From contig CP136064.1 of NCBI GenBank assembly GCA_032622095.1, positions 36,756,426-36,820,425 on the forward strand: DNA of 64,000 nucleotides, read 5' to 3'. Shown piece after piece: positions 1 to 12,960 of this stretch. Both the position numbers and the translations under genes were made by a program. Source of the DNA: Siphonodentalium dalli (taxonomy: Eukaryota > Mollusca > Scaphopoda > Gadilida > Siphonodentaliidae). Positions within the stretch are counted from its first letter, which is position 1. Each line of letters opens with the position of its first letter. The notes beneath the pieces are model-generated. The model was not told where the DNA came from and did no database searches. It saw only the letters and a list, made by a program, of their open reading frames with translations.

Positions 1-1175
1 GATACCATACTTATATCGAATACAAAGGAAGGGCTGCAACGTTCATTAAATAAATTCACAGAATATTGCGATATCTGGAAGATGAAAGTAAACCTCTCGA
101 AAACAAATGTTGTAATATTCGGAAGAAGTCGCAAGAAAAATAAGGAAGCACAATTTAGTTTAAAATCTGAAAAAATAAAAGTTGTAAACAACTATAAATA
201 CCTCGGATCGGAGTTCAACAAATCAGGTAGATTCATCAGGGAAAGAAACATCAGATGTAATATCGCAAAAAAGGCAATGTACGCATTAATTAACACAGCC
301 CGCAGTAACAAACTATCGGTCGAATCTATACTCGATGTTTATGAAAAATCTATAGTACCCATCATTACATATGGCGCCGAGATCTGGGGGTTTGAAAACC
401 TTGAATGTTTCAGAAAATATAAACATGGTTTCTACGTTTTATTCTTAACTTGAACAAGTCGACTTCCCAAACATTTATATACGGAGAGCTTGGAATCCTA
501 CCAATCGTGACGAAAATCAAGGCAAAACCCCTAATATACTGGAGCAAGATAATATCTATGGAAAACACCAGACTCCCCTATAACCTTTACACCATTATGA
601 AAGAATCAAGTGCGAAGGAATCGGTAAATATCCCATGGCTAAAATTTGTACGAACTGAACTAAATAACCTAGGCATGTCTTATACATGGCAGAATCAATC
701 AGTGATTAGTGTCAAAATATTTTCTTGTGCTGTAAAACAGAAACTCATGGACGCATACATAACCGAATGGTATTCGTCTTTGGATACATCAAACAAATTT
801 GCGTTTTATAGATGTATAAAAAAGAACTTCGGTAGACCGAAGTATATATCCTTAGATGACAACAGCGCCTTATTGACCATCCTAAGATTCAGAACTAGAA
901 ACCACAAATTACCAGTGGAAACTGGTTCATGGATAAATACCCCGTATTCCGATAGGAAATGCACCTTATGTATGGAAGCGCTAGGAGACGAATACCACAC
1001 CATTCTTATATGCCCGCAGTTAAGAGACCTGAGATTTAAATATATTAAACCGTACTACTACAGTCGACCTAACGTTATGAAACTTCATGAACTATTTAAC
1101 TCTAGCGGTACGAAAGCTATGAAAAAACTATCAATATTTATCAAAAAGGCCCAGCGTGAGATAAACCTCTCCTGA
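1..1175 (+). pseudogene. LINE reverse transcriptase, C-terminal part, frameshifted
   Basis: The window opens inside the catalytic (A)DDT motif of a non-LTR retrotransposon reverse transcriptase: frame 1 starts D-T-I-L-I-S. The frame continues through the thumb region (WKMKVNLSKTNVVIFG, YKYLGS, IVPIITYGAEIWGF) to a stop at 451-453. A one-base frameshift near 445 moves the protein into the frame that continues as LNKSTSQTFIYGELGILPI and ends at 1175. Near the C-terminus is a C-x2-C ... H-x4-C cluster (CTLC ... HTILIC), the tail domain common in I/Nimb/Jockey-type LINEs. This is a dead fragment whose 5' part lies outside the window. Clade assignment (Nimb- or I-like) is a guess from overall sequence flavour; the RT identity is secure. 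Confidence 0.85.
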
Positions 1176-1421
1176 GGCTTAACAACGTGTTACCCCCCCC
1201 CCCCCCCCCCCCCCCCATCAACCCATCCCCCGGACGAAATCTATACACATGGCTGCCAATCGACGCCAACATTTCTTATGAATACACAAATATCCCGTTT
1301 ACTTCCCAATATATTCATATATCCATATATACCATTGTGTAATGCATGCACTATAACACATCTGTTCTCAATGTGTATTGTTATACGATGAGAGTATCAA
1401 ATAAATTGAATTGAATTATTG
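1176..1421 (+). other. LINE 3' UTR and microsatellite tail with a 24-base C run
   Basis: Follows the RT stop. It contains an uninterrupted C run at 1193-1216 and ends in AATAAATTGAATTGAATTA near 1401-1419, a typical LINE 3' tail. The same tail occurs on the minus strand at about 51346-51380, which suggests one family. Confidence 0.6.
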
Positions 1422-2730
1422 TAATAAGAACTACAGACCATGATAAATACCACATTCTGTGTTAAACAAGTACCGGTAGATATGGCAAGAAACGTGGTCA
1501 AAAAAATTGGGGTATGCATTTTTGTTGCCAGCAACATGATACAATTAGTTTTCAGAAAATAAAAGACATGAATCAAAACATGTACCTAGAAATTGTATGT
1601 GGCAATGAAGGAGCGACTTGTTTTTTAAAGGCATCTATTCATTAATCTATTCGGCACTACTTTAATTGAATAAATTTACCCCCGGTTGCACGTTACAAGT
1701 TGTCCCGGCAGACCGGGTTGTCTCGGCTAACCAAGTTGGCCCGGCTCATGTAACAAGCCCCTAAGTGACACGACCGACTACATGTTCGTACTTTAACATG
1801 AATTTTCACACGAAGAACGAATGTATGACCAAATTCTTAATTTATTTTATAAATCAACAAGTAGAACCGTATTGACAGTGGTCATTAATCTCAATGTGGA
1901 GACACTTATCTGGAGAATATATATCTGCCGACAGACCATGGGGGAAATAAAAGCTGTCTATGTTTGAGGTAATTTATTTCATCACTTTGTTTAAGGAAAA
2001 TTATACCGGTAATCAGTTTGTATGCCTTAATTTTCTGCCTATATGACCTTACCTGTTTGCGTCCGTGGGCATAAAGTAGACATAAGTGAGGCTCAGTGGG
2101 CTTGCAGCATGTGCTAATTTCATAATTTTAATACGAATATATGTAAATAATTTTTTGTGTGTAATTTGTTACAAGATAATAATAGGTCGTAAACATCGGG
2201 TCCATTATTGAACGGTGCGCAGTTATGTTCATATAAATATAACATCATCTAGCTGTTACCATGAGGTTATTATATTTAAAACAATAATTATTCAGTGGGT
2301 GGGGTGGTATAAGTAACCACTTAGCCTTAGTAAGCCCGTCAAATTTTTATGTCTATGTTGCAACATAATTATATTCATTTTGATTAAATGATTAATTAAT
2401 GAAAAATTATCAGATAGTAATATTAATTTTATTATTCTTTCATCTGCAGGTATCTATAAACAGTTTGTTAACCATGCAGTAACATGCATTTATAATAATC
2501 TCCTGGTTTCGAACTTCATTTCAGTGAATATTTTCAAAATATTAAGAAAGATCTAGAATGTTGAAATGAAATGAGAGACAAAAATACAAAACTGACCATC
2601 TATACTATAGATGTAGTATAATTTAACAGGACATTAATGATAACTGACTCAAATTTAATGATAGAGCACATTCTAGTAGTTTCCGATGTATAGGCAGGTC
2701 TGTGTGGTCCACATATTGACCTTTATTAGC
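1422..2730. other. No gene seen
   Basis: AT-rich sequence without a convincing reading frame. Around 1680-1775 there is a short cluster of GTTGTCCCGGC / GCCGGG-like words in both orientations (cccggttg, gtcccggcag, accgggttg, ggcccggct), which looks like the end of an unidentified repeat. Confidence 0.5.
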
Positions 2731-2840
2731 TTGATCGGTCTAAAATATATCCATTATATTGATCGGTCTAAGATAGACAATATTAGGCTGATCGGTCTAA
2801 AATAGACCGATCAGTCTAAAGAGTCGGATCAGTCTTTCAC
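2731..2840. repeat. GATCGGTCTA / TAGACCGATC motif cluster
   Basis: Four or five near copies of TGATCGGTCTAAAATAGAC in about 110 bp, one pair forming the perfect palindrome GATCGGTCTA..TAGACCGATC near 2791-2815. No TIR edges were identified. Confidence 0.65.
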
Positions 2841-2933
2841 TGCAGGCCTGCGTGCATCTAGATAAGGAGAGTCACTCTAGGCTGTTCTATAATTATCTTT
2901 CAACCAATAACTAATCTTGGATTCCCTTTTATA

Positions 2934-3622
2934 TGGGAGGCCTTTTTCGTATTTATTAGCTAACTGCACTTAAGCGTAAGTGAATTGTGCTTCTTAACTT
3001 ACGCTTAAGCGTAAAGTAGACATTACATAATGCTAAAGCGTTATAGAGTTATGACTTCATTTACGCTTAAGCATCATTCATATACATTCTCATTAAGATG
3101 TCCTCAAGCTGAAATGGATGCACCTACATAATCACATTATTAAAGCCAGTAAACTACATAATATATACCATTATACCTGAGGTAAGATAGGTGAAGAATT
3201 GAATAAACTTAAGCGTAAATGAATCGCGCGCTTATGCATCAATGAATTACACTTCGGCATAATGGAAGCGTAATTCAGATGCATTATACTTATGCATATA
3301 TGATTTATGCTTAAGCATAAGTGAATTATTCTTAAACGCAAAAATTTACGCTTAAGAATAATTATTTGCGCTTAAGAATAATACATTAATAAATGTGAAA
3401 AACCGCCTCCCATACTTTTAACATTTATTCCTTATTTGCGCTTAAGCATAAATATAATCCATTTGAGCTTAAGTGTAAATGATTTGAGCATAGGTGTTAA
3501 TCATATGTATTTAGGCGTAAATAATTTGTGCTTTAGCGTAAATAATTTTCACTTAAGCGTCAGTAATTTGTGCTTATGGTTAAGCGCAAATAACGGATAC
3601 ATGTGAAAATGCATGGCCCCCA
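2934..3622. mobile_element. TA-flanked MITE rich in TTACGCTTAAGCGTAA
   Basis: The left end TGGGAGGCCTTTTTCGTATT and right end (read inward) TGGGGGCCATGCATTTTCAC form imperfect terminal inverted repeats, each bordered by TA (2932-2933, 3623-3624). The body holds about ten CTTAAG palindromes and further variants of TTACGCTTAAGCGTAA in both orientations. An extra internal copy of the terminus lies at about 3391-3413. No coding capacity. TA borders are compatible with an IS630/Tc1/mariner-type transposase, but this is inferred only from the TA. Confidence 0.6.
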
Positions 3623-3624
3623 TA

Positions 3625-4246
3625 CACCTAGACCTAATAAATTGCCATGAATCATGACACTATTGACAGCTTTTTATCAAATAAATGTCCTTTTTAAAGA
3701 CCTTTTAATGGAAATGTCATGTCCTATCCATGATTGATGAAGAATGCTTAATTTTTTTTTGTTGAGCTTGAAATGTTCTGTCACGTCTCCATCATGATGG
3801 CACCCACATGCATGTTCCTGACATGCAGTGGAAGACTGAGTGTGTGTGTGAGACTGAACTTCGAGTGCAGACAGATCGAAAACGTATGAAGATTTCGTGC
3901 AAAGTTGAAAGCATTCTATAATTAGTTTATAAATAAATACCTGTGAAAATCTCAACCAAATTCACAAAGTCCAGATAGTCCAGCCACCTTGGAATATATA
4001 TGTGACCATCCATTGAACCGAGTCGAAGTTGTTTGCCATGATTTCTGGACTATAATATTGTAGTTTTAGAAGCTTCCGAGTCGAAAATGGCGGCCTACGC
4101 CCGCATGCAACGAGCAACAGTGACGATAACGCTTGCTTACTTCATGGAATCCAATATGGGATTTGAATCAATACTTCAATACCCCAGGTTTCAGATTTGG
4201 TTTTGATCAATACCACCAAAAACCGAATAGTTTGTCTGTGTATTAC
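3625..4246. other. No gene seen
   Basis: Non-repetitive AT-rich stretch. An AAAATGGCGGCC word occurs at about 4085. A minus-strand frame at 3677-3955 matches nothing recognisable and has low-complexity residues. Confidence 0.5.
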
Positions 4247-5237
4247 TTGTCGTCGAACACGTATTTTATATAATATAAGAATGATTATATGTATATTTTG
4301 AATTGATCGAGTGTTGGAGCCTCAACAGCGAAGTTTCAGCTATTTACCACCCGCTGCGTGAAAAAATATGTTCCTATGGCCTTGTTAACAATGGGCATCT
4401 GTAGAGTTTTATTATGTCCTATTGTTCTTCCAGATGAATATCTTTCTAATACATGTAGACCACAGGCATTGATATTGTAATGGCCATTCAACAGCTTATA
4501 TACCTCGATTAGATCTCCTCTAAATATTCGATATTTTAAAGAGATCAGATTGAGTCTTATCATTCGGTCTCGGTAGCATAGAGTTTTGATTTGACGAACT
4601 AGTTTCGTTGCTTTTCTTTGTATTTCTCTAACACAAATTCAATTACACAATGCTTTGATATTTGTGATGTGGGCTCCATGCAGAGTTACATTATTCGATG
4701 ATAGGCCTGACCATGCTTATGTAGAGCGATTAGAAAGTGTCGATGTCCAAGTTCGTAAAAGTTTTGTTGACTATGCCGATGATTTGAGAAGCTTTATTGT
4801 TTTAGGCTATTGTATCAGAGCTAATATGGCCGTTTTAAATTGAGCTATAGCGATGGGATTTCTCGCAGGACAACACATTTCGGGTTTTCGTGAGGTGTGT
4901 ATTCGCTGGATATCTTATAGTTGCAGTATGTAACTATTATGACCGCGTTAATTGCTTTCGATGTTTAGGTATGAACAATGGCTGGGTCATGCACTCTTGG
5001 TGGGAACACAATGCCTCCGATTTTTGATCCGCATTTAGAAGCTTTCTAAACCTGCAGTAATAAGCCGAGGTTTTTTGTAATAATTTGAAGGATTAGTTGT
5101 TTTAACGGAATTACGAGGCTGTACATTCATGTAACCAATATATTTTATATTATAATTTATATTTATGGCAAATAATATGATATTGAGGGCGTTACCATTT
5201 CTGATTATGGTTTTCTTGTCATACATGCGTATTGATT
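4247..5237 (-). pseudogene. CR1/Jockey-like LINE, RT C-terminal remnant, copy A
   Basis: Read on the minus strand, the segment gives degraded CR1/Jockey-type RT tail motifs: IQRKATKLVRQIKTLCYRDR and then RGDLIEVYKLLNGHYNI, ending in a FFTQRVV-like motif near 4340. Upstream (higher coordinates), frames broken by several indels still give pieces resembling SLYISMV.PIVEYCNSAWSP. A second copy lies at 15616-16590 in the same orientation, so both probably come from one family. The part at 5033-5237 is repeated again at 5523-5650. Multiple stops and frameshifts make it dead. Confidence 0.75.
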
Positions 5238-6110
5238 ATACGAAACGATGTGTCCAAGAACGATTCTGCTTGATTTAGGGTGGGTTTACTTTGGTGTAGA
5301 TATGTGTACATTTCTACATATACACCAGTGTGGGCGGGCAGATACAGAACTGCACACATACTGAAAAGATGGTTTGAGCAAAAATCGTATCGGTTGATGA
5401 GAGTAGCGAGATTGGATGTTTGTGGCGTCTTGGGTCAACACCGAGGCATTGCGACAGACAAATCGGATTTGATTAATCATTACTCGATGATGTCGTAGAA
5501 GATGCGTTAATTTTTAGAAGCTTTATAAACCTGCAGTAATAAGCCGAGTTTTTTTGTAATAATTTGAAGGATTAGTTGTTTTAACGGAATTACGAGGCTG
5601 TATACATTCATGTAACTAATATATTTTATATTATAATTTATATTTATTCTGGGTCAACACCGAGGCATTGCGACAGGCAAATCGGATTTGATTAATCATT
5701 ACTCGATGATGTCGTAGAAGATGAAATACATTTCCTTATGGAATGCACTGCATATTCACAACTACGAAAAGAACTTTTCGAGTCAATGGTTAACCATAAT
5801 CCAAATTTCCCACGCATTAACGCAAACGATCAATTTATTACTATATTGACAAAATTAATGGCTGTCCCACTCTAACACGAATAATATGTAAACTGATCCG
5901 TCGCTTCTTCGATGCTCGTGCTGAGCAAATAACAGTTAGGTAACCATAAATATAATACATACTACGGAGACTCCTTTTACATCTCAGCATGTAATTTGTT
6001 CTTGTATATCTTATTATCACACGTTTTTGTATATACTATTATCCATTGTATTAGCAAACTGTCCTCGTGTGGATGTTTTTGCCAATAAATCATTATCTTA
6101 TCTTACTCGG
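5238..6110 (+). pseudogene. LINE C-terminal zinc-knuckle remnant and 3' tail
   Basis: The + strand frame 5705-5875 encodes DDVVEDEIHFLMECTAYSQL and continues to a TAA stop. The pattern VEDEIHFLxEC-x2-Y-x2-LR is the C-terminal C2HC region of I/Nimb-type LINEs, related to the fragment at 1-1175. The two upstream Cys codons appear mutated, one to a stop. The 3' region ends in AATAAATCATTATCTTATCTTA near 6085-6107, a LINE-type tail. A segment of about 70 bp (ggtcaacaccgaggcattg onward) occurs twice, at 5430-5503 and 5650-5722, separated by a copy of the 5033-5165 sequence, so there has been a local tandem duplication of about 220 bp. Confidence 0.7.
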
Positions 6111-6572
6111 GCTGGTGCACATGTGCTTAATATTTGTCAGATAAACCCACGTAATAAGCTAAACCTGACAGCATATGGTTCGCGAATGTGATCACATTTA
6201 AGATCTTGGTATATGGCCGAGCAAACATCTGGGCCGATTTTGCATATTTATGAATCTAAAGATTAAAATAAACTAAAAGGCATCATACAACACATTTTGG
6301 GAAATGTACGGCAGCGTAAAACCGCCACACTATTGTATATTTCAACAGATTAGTAATCTGTTTAAACAAATTAGTAATCTGTTTAAACAGATTACTAATC
6401 TGTTGTATTTTTTTTCCTAATCGAAAAAAACATGTCTTTTTCAGTCAATTTGACAGCATGGGTGGGTGACCCACACCAAATACCACCTAGACCCCCCCCC
6501 CCCATCACCCTCACCCCAAATAAACAAGGAATAAAATGATCCAAACCAGATTTTCACTCCCTTGGGATGGTA

Positions 6573-7355
6573 CACTCTTATAACTAATGTGTAGAAACGA
6601 TTACACATCAAATGTGTAATAAATGTGTAAACCTGGTTAATACACATAGCAATGTGTAGTTGTACATACAAATACATTGACCAAGTGCCGTTCTACACAT
6701 AATGTGTATATTTTGTTACACACAATTGTGTAAGAACGTAGCGCATGCGCATTGCGGTGCCTTCAGTTTCATAGTCTGCTACGTGACGGCCATATTGTTT
6801 GAGTATATTATTTGGAATACAATCTACAGCGATCGTAGACAAGGATGTAAGTTCAGAATTCCAATTTGTGGGTTTAGTATTAATAGTATATGAGGATTTA
6901 TTTGTTAAAACTTTCATGGCGATTACTTCCCTTAGACTCTTGTTATGATTGTTGTGATAATACTAATATTATGCAATCACGCCTCGACCCTGGTTTGTTC
7001 ATTCAAAGCAAAAACTCACAGTACAGAACAAAATACTACATACCACTATGCTCCATGGAAGTTTTAACATATACATCTGCATATATATTTAATACTATAC
7101 CCACAGGTCGGACTACTGAACTTGCATTTCTTGTCTACAAAATGTGTGAGGGATATGTGTTGATTTTACACACACAGTTGTGTATAGATGTGTAAAAATT
7201 TACCCATTTATGTGTAAAATTTGTTACACAATTTGCGTACGAATATGAAACTACACATATACTACACAAATATGTTTAAGATCAAAATTGAATAATGATT
7301 GTGTAGCAGGGCTACACATTGTGTGTAGAAAACCTACACATTAGTCATAAGAGTG
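6573..7355. mobile_element. Nested TA-flanked MITE dense in TGTGTA/TACACA
   Basis: TIRs CACTCTTATAACTAATGTGT and, inward from the right, CACTCTTATGACTAATGTGT differ at one base. TA borders both sides (6571-6572, 7356-7357). The body holds many TGTGTA/TACACA words in both orientations, an extension of the terminal ...AATGTGTAG. It sits inside the tandem repeat of the outer element, so it inserted later. No coding capacity. The terminus CACTCTTA is shared with the element at 45821-47616. Confidence 0.75.
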
Positions 7356-7690
7356 TACCCCCGTGTGTAAGGTTTGAGACGTTTCTAGTAAGTATTTAGG
7401 GCGGGACACACACTCATCAAATTGACCGAAATTCTTACCGTTTCCGAAAATGATCCATACCACATTTTCACCCCCACGGGTGATATGTGGGGGGGGGGGG
7501 GGGGGGTAGGAGTGTTTCTGTTGATATTTGGGGCGGGCCACCCACCCAGGGGCGGGCCACCCACCCATACCGTCAAATCGGTCGAAATCATTTCCGTTCT
7601 CGAAAATGGTCCATACCACATTTTCACCCCCCTCGTGTGGTACCCCCACCGGAGGTGATGGGTGGGGGTCGGGTGTTTCTAGGGGGTATT
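7356..7690. repeat. Tandem repeat inside the outer element, with a G run
   Basis: Two units of roughly 150-190 bp sharing GTTTCTxxTxxxTATTT, TTGACCGAAATC-like and TCCATACCACATTTTCACCC words; a third partial unit lies left of the nested element (6531-6567). A run of 17 G begins near 7490. Reading frames here are low-complexity products of the repeat. Confidence 0.6.
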
Positions 7691-7805
7691 TAATTATTCT
7701 GTTTAAACAGATTACCAATATTTTTAAACATAATAGTAATATGTTTAAACAGATTATTAACCTAACTTGAAATATACAATAGTGTTGCGGTTCTACGCTG
7801 CCGTA

Positions 7806-8318
7806 TAAATGCTTTCATTGCGTACCGAATAAACATGATGATAAATTCGTGGGCTACACATGGATGGGGTTTACAGACAAACAATGGGAATTGGTTAACC
7901 CCACAATAGAATATGGCGTAACATATACATAAACACTATCAGTGAAACTAAAAACGACAACTTTAGAATCATAATCCCATTGATATCCGTATACCATGAC
8001 TGATATACATGTATGCGCGGTCGAAAACCAAACTCATATTATTAAATATATATACGTGTATTATTTTCGAATGTGATATATAGCAATAATGTCAATAATA
8101 TTAAATTATCTGAACATTACATGTGCTCTCCATATACGCACGAACATGTATCAGCACATCCTTGATATGTGTGGGTGGGGTCACGGTGTGCTTTGGTACC
8201 AAACTCACATCATGTGCACCTGACAGCTTTCTCCGTCAGTTTTTCCTCATTCGATTGAGACAATATTTATTGTCCGAAAGCCGCCACGCTCTCTTTCTGC
8301 GGCCGGGTTCATTATCGC
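7806..8318. other. No gene seen
   Basis: AT-rich unique-looking sequence between two elements; no convincing coding signal. Confidence 0.5.
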
Positions 8319-10305
8319 CTGAGTCGTTATTTCGTGGGAATCTGGATACAGAATCTGGATTCAGATTATGGATTAGTGCCCGTACGACTTCTTCGGTAAA
8401 CGAACAGACCAGAATCAGTAAACGAACAGACAGTAATCGTAATCTCGTGGTAATCCAGATTCGGATTCGGATTTCGATTACGGACTCAAATGTTCGTAAT
8501 GTAAACACACCGAGATTTCGCCACCTCTGAGTTTAAAAAAAACACAATAAAATATAAAGGATCTATATCAAAAATTTTTTAATGCGGAGACAAATTTGTG
8601 TTATCGACTGTAAACGGGAAGAATATTACTGAAATTAGCCAAATAATAATGTTATTGATAGCAACGCTGGGGGAGCGCTTCGGTTGAACGCGAACTTGAA
8701 GCAAAGCATTGTCGATTTCATTGTCACTTTCATCATATCATGTTCATTTCATAATTCCACCCATAAAATACCGCCCGAAGGCATGTCCTTTTCAAATTCG
8801 GTGGATACGTCACCATTGACCGAATTAACGTGAACCTGCATATATATGTCTTCTGCTTTGTTCGTTATTATATGTTCCTTCTTATTCAAGAAATAGTAGG
8901 ATTATTTTATATAGATGGGTTATCAGATATACGTATGTACTATCAATTCCTTTAGCAATTTCATATTAAAAATGTGTCGTTTCGTTAAATGCAGTCATTT
9001 TACACAATAGTCTCTGTATAAGAAACACAGACATTTTTAGGCCAACGTGCTGTACAACAGTTGGAAAATAAAGCTTTGCCCATGAAGCTAATGGTGTGGT
9101 TTTGTGATCGCACGTGAACTCATCTCCCAATCGCACAAACACAAATGTAAAGCTTATTCTATGATCTCAGGACTATGTGGTGCAAATGTCAGTCAATTTA
9201 TTGATTATGTACCCACACGTACAAGTTCTAGTGTCGTGGCTAGAGGTTTCCTCAAATTTCCGACCAACTGCACCACACACCCTGAACCAAACATCAATCT
9301 CACAGGTTCGCAGAATTCCATTTTCACCCCATTGGAAATATCCAACTTGAAACACCCTAAGATTGGAATATAACCAACTTTTACTGGTTGAAATAAATCA
9401 AACAATGAGAACAATTCCAACCTATATATGGTGTCAAATTAATGTCCAACTAATGTTGTGTCATGCATGACATTTCGAACTTCTGGAAATGTACCAAAGT
9501 TTAATTTAGACACATTTATTTAAAAATATTTGTCAAATTTAGATAACACATGATATATAACACATACATCTGTTTATACAGACAACGACATTGGAGGACA
9601 AGTGCTGACTCACTTCATGGTACCCCCTCTCACATATGTTATTACACTGAAAAATAAATAATTAGTAATGGTAAAGCAACATGACTAAAAAAACAAGTTT
9701 AACATATATTAGTCATAAGATTGTATATGTATTTATTTAAAATCGGGCTTGTTTGTTGAGTTTGCTGGTTTGTACGTATCATTATATGGAACAGTTAGTC
9801 AAAAGAATCCTGATTTGCCTCACGTATGAATGACTGTACAGCTAAGAAAATTGTACCAAAGTTCGGGGGCGAGGGGGGGTCGAGACACCCAACCAACCCC
9901 TATCGCCACGTCCCTGTACAACTGACAAATTACATGTGTTTTCCACAACGTCTTCGGAATTTGATTCAGGAGACATAGAGCTGTTTGAAATGCTTGCCCT
10001 CAACAATAAACACACCTTAAATTGAAAAAAAAGATGCGATTAAGTCGGATTGGCAGCTAATTAAGTGCCATGTATATACACATAGAAGCAAATAATGACT
10101 TTCACAACAAACATGAACTTTATAACTGTAAGATACAAATGATACTTGTGTCAAATACATGAGCCATATTTGACGCTGTGAGAACATTAAACATAGTATC
10201 GAAGACCACGTGGATTTCACAATCTGACCTAGAATCGGGAATTAGCCCGGCCTCCGTAATCGGATTCGGATTCTGAACCCGGATTCCCACGAAATAACGA
10301 CTCTG
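8319..10305. mobile_element. 2-kb dispersed TIR repeat, copy 1
   Basis: Begins CTGAGTCGTTATTTCGTGGG and ends (read inward) CAGAGTCGTTATTTCGTGGG, an almost perfect terminal inverted repeat, followed on both sides by GGATTC/GAATCC-rich sequence. From about 8476 to 10305 it is the reverse complement of 52231-54022, with clear colinearity over about 1.8 kb. Its middle holds GTTGGAAATT / AATTTCCAAC words. No intact coding frame; short frames at 8123-8530 and 9104-9373 are not conserved as protein between the copies. Superfamily not recognised; no clear target duplication. Confidence 0.75.
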
Positions 10306-11360
10306 CTTCTCGTAGACTCGGTTCTACTCAGCTGGGTATATGGAATCACTGAACTAAATGGTTTCCCAAAGGCGACAGTGTTAACGTTTCGGCCAAATTC
10401 AGTGAATTGAAGCCTGCAGGCCATGCCAGTGATGTTTGCCCAGCTAGATTGACACCAGTTGATCACGAAAATGCGAGAAAAACCATAGGTCATGTGTTTA
10501 CTTTTTAAAAATAAATCCAAGTGTACGATAGGGCTATCCCACAGCCAAATTTGATCTGGAAAAACTCAGAACTACAGCAGCTAGTTAAATACATTTCCCG
10601 CTCACAGAAATCCATTCTCCCATTCATTGGCCAGTTTAAATTATTTAGATATGATGTACAAATAAAATAAACGCGATGTCATCCTTTAATAACGTATCGC
10701 ATGCATCAGGTGAAGGTCATTCTTCAGTTATCTTCACCTTTAGCAATTCCACAGTGTACTCGCTCCCCGACTCTAGAACACATTATCTCCTTGTCTAATT
10801 CTTCTCCAACTTTGATAATTATTTTCAACAGGTGGAAATTTCCTATCTGACATAAACATTTGTTGAAAAATTCACGCCAGCAATAGGTTGAAATCGTTCT
10901 TGTAGTTTTAATTTACAAAAAATTATTAGTGGGGAATTTTTTGTTTTTAGACCAACATTTGCATATTTTCCTACTTTTGGCAAAATGCTATGATTGCTTT
11001 TCCTACTTTTGATAAAATGTTACTGACTGTTTCATTTATCTCAGAAGAAACTATATTTGACTGCACACTGACTATGAGTTTTGAACATGCCGTCTATATA
11101 CTTCCATCTCTATTGACAAATAGTATCTTTTTTTGGGAAAATATCTTGAATGGGACAGACTCAATTGTGTTATAATGCATGAGCCATTTGCAAGAATATA
11201 TATATTTAATAAGTAGAATGATAAATATACTTCTATGTATCTGTATTACTTACTCCCTATATGTATGCCCTGATTCCCGTCTCCATATATATATGACAGT
11301 TGAGAAGATATCATTGTTCAAGTGATATAATTCGGTCACCATTTATCGAGGTTGTAAAAT
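10306..11360. other. No gene; GTTGGAAA-type words
   Basis: About 10800-10980 carries GGTGGAAATTTCC, GTTGAAAAATTC and a TAGACCAACA word that also occur at 50460-50620 and 53030-53200, so it is probably an eroded relative of the middle of the 2-kb repeat. The rest is AT-rich and featureless. Confidence 0.45.
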
Positions 11361-12960
11361 GTGAACGCCAAAATCTCATTAGAACGAATTGTGGAGAATT
11401 ACACTATATAACTTTTGGTGAATATCGGTGATTAAAACATTATGTTCAATGTTAGTGCCCTCCTCTCCCCATCCCTGACCCAAACGGTGGCGTCGTTAAC
11501 CCACATGATTTGATTCCTCGTATCATTGGAGAAGAACGGAAATTAGTGCTAAACATATTTGTATCTACTATGGTGCCCCTCCCCTCTCCATTCATGACTT
11601 TTGACACATTTAATCCGCGTACATTAGACTCCTGACACGAGATGATTATTTTTTATGAGTGGTTATCGGCGACTAAACATATTCTTATTAAATTTTTTTG
11701 AGTGCCCCCATCTCTCATCCATACGGCACCAATTTGGCGTCTATAGACCACACGATTATAGATTCCTCATATCGCGGAGAAGAATATGTATCAATTTGTG
11801 CCCCTCTCCCCATATGTGCACCCTGACTAGAACGGCGCCACATCATGGAGATGATTATGTACAAGTATGGTGGAAAAAGGCGACAAAAATAGTTCATAAT
11901 TTTTACTACCCGCCCTGTTCTGGTCATGACACCAACGGTGTCACTTTAGAAAATTCTAACCCACACCATTATCTTCCTCGTAAAAGGTTACCCCTATTAG
12001 ACTCCCTTGGTGCTATCTAGATGGTCCTGTGTGAAGTTATATAGGACAGACAGACAAATACATTCGCAAATATAGGCACGCCTCCATGCCCCCATGACTT
12101 GAACACTGTTGACATATTTAAACCACACAATCATACTCCTGATATTATGGAGATGATTATGTATAACTTTGTGGTAATTTGCGACTAAATAACTTCTTAT
12201 CACATTGAGTGACCGCCCCCCCCCCACCATCTCCCACCCAAAAGGCACCATGTTGGCGTCTTTAAATCACACGATGAGATTCCTCTCGCATCATGGAGAA
12301 GAATGTTTGACAATTTGGTGCAAATCGACGCTAAATATATTTGTTATTAATTTTGGTGACCTTCTCCCCTTCAGTGCACCCCTGACTCGAATGACGACAC
12401 CCTTTGCAGCTTTAAGTTGTACGATTAGACTCCTGATATCATGGAAATGATTATTTATAACTTTGGTGTTAATCAGCGACTAAACAAATTCTTATCAAAT
12501 ATAGTCAGCCATCGCTCATCCAAAACGGCGCCAATTTGGCATCTTTAAATCAAACGATTAAATTCATTGTATCATGGAGAAGAATGTGTATCAATTTGGT
12601 GGAAATAAGACCTACAAATATTGTAATCAATGTTGGTGCCCCTATCCTCTTCCATGCACCCTAACTCGAACGGTGCCATTTTTGGCATCTTTAAACCACA
12701 CCATTAGATTCCTAATATCATGGAGAGGATTTCGTATAAGTTTGATGGAAATCGGCGAGCAAATTTGTTGCTCCCCTCCCCCTTTTCTCCCATGACAACA
12801 ACAGCGTCACTTACGAAAATTCTAACCGCACCATTATCTTCCTCGTAAAACGTTACCCCCATTATACCCTTTGGTGCCATCTGGATAGTCTCACGAGAAT
12901 TTATATTGAACAGTCAGACAGACAGATATACAGACAAACAGACATTCGCAAATATAGATA
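11361..12960. repeat. Degenerate tandem repeat, units about 150 bp, ending in a CAGACAGACAG tail
   Basis: A recurring block (C-rich GTGCCCCTCTCC, TGACTCGAACGGCGCCA, TTTAAACCACACxATTAGATTC, ATGGAGAAGAATGTGTATCA, AATCGGCGACTAAA) returns every 130-160 bp, for example at about 12138, 12294, 12442, 12574 and 12720. Two unit types alternate: GGAGAAGAATGTGTATCAAT and GGAGATGATTATGTATAACT. The segment TCCTCGTAAAA.GTTACCCC...GACAGACAGAC appears at 11970-12075 and again at 12840-12950. Reading frames across it are read-through. Confidence 0.65.

Larger units (their letters stand above)
6309..7803. mobile_element. TA-flanked TIR element with AGTAATCTGTTTAAAC motifs (outer element)
   Basis: Left end CGGCAGCGTAAAACCGCCAC and right end (inward) CGGCAGCGTAGAACCGCAAC match at all but two positions, and the match continues through ACTATTGTATATTTCA. 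TA lies outside both ends (6307-6308, 7804-7805). Just inside each TIR are several copies of ATTAGTAATCTGTTTAAAC in both orientations. The interior is taken up by a tandem repeat and a second, nested element (6573-7355). No transposase frame is seen. Confidence 0.75.

Noticed and set aside
8123-10520. Coding genes within the 2-kb repeat
   Set aside because: Frames are not preserved between the copies at 8.3-10.3 kb and 52.2-54.0 kb, so conservation is of DNA, not protein.
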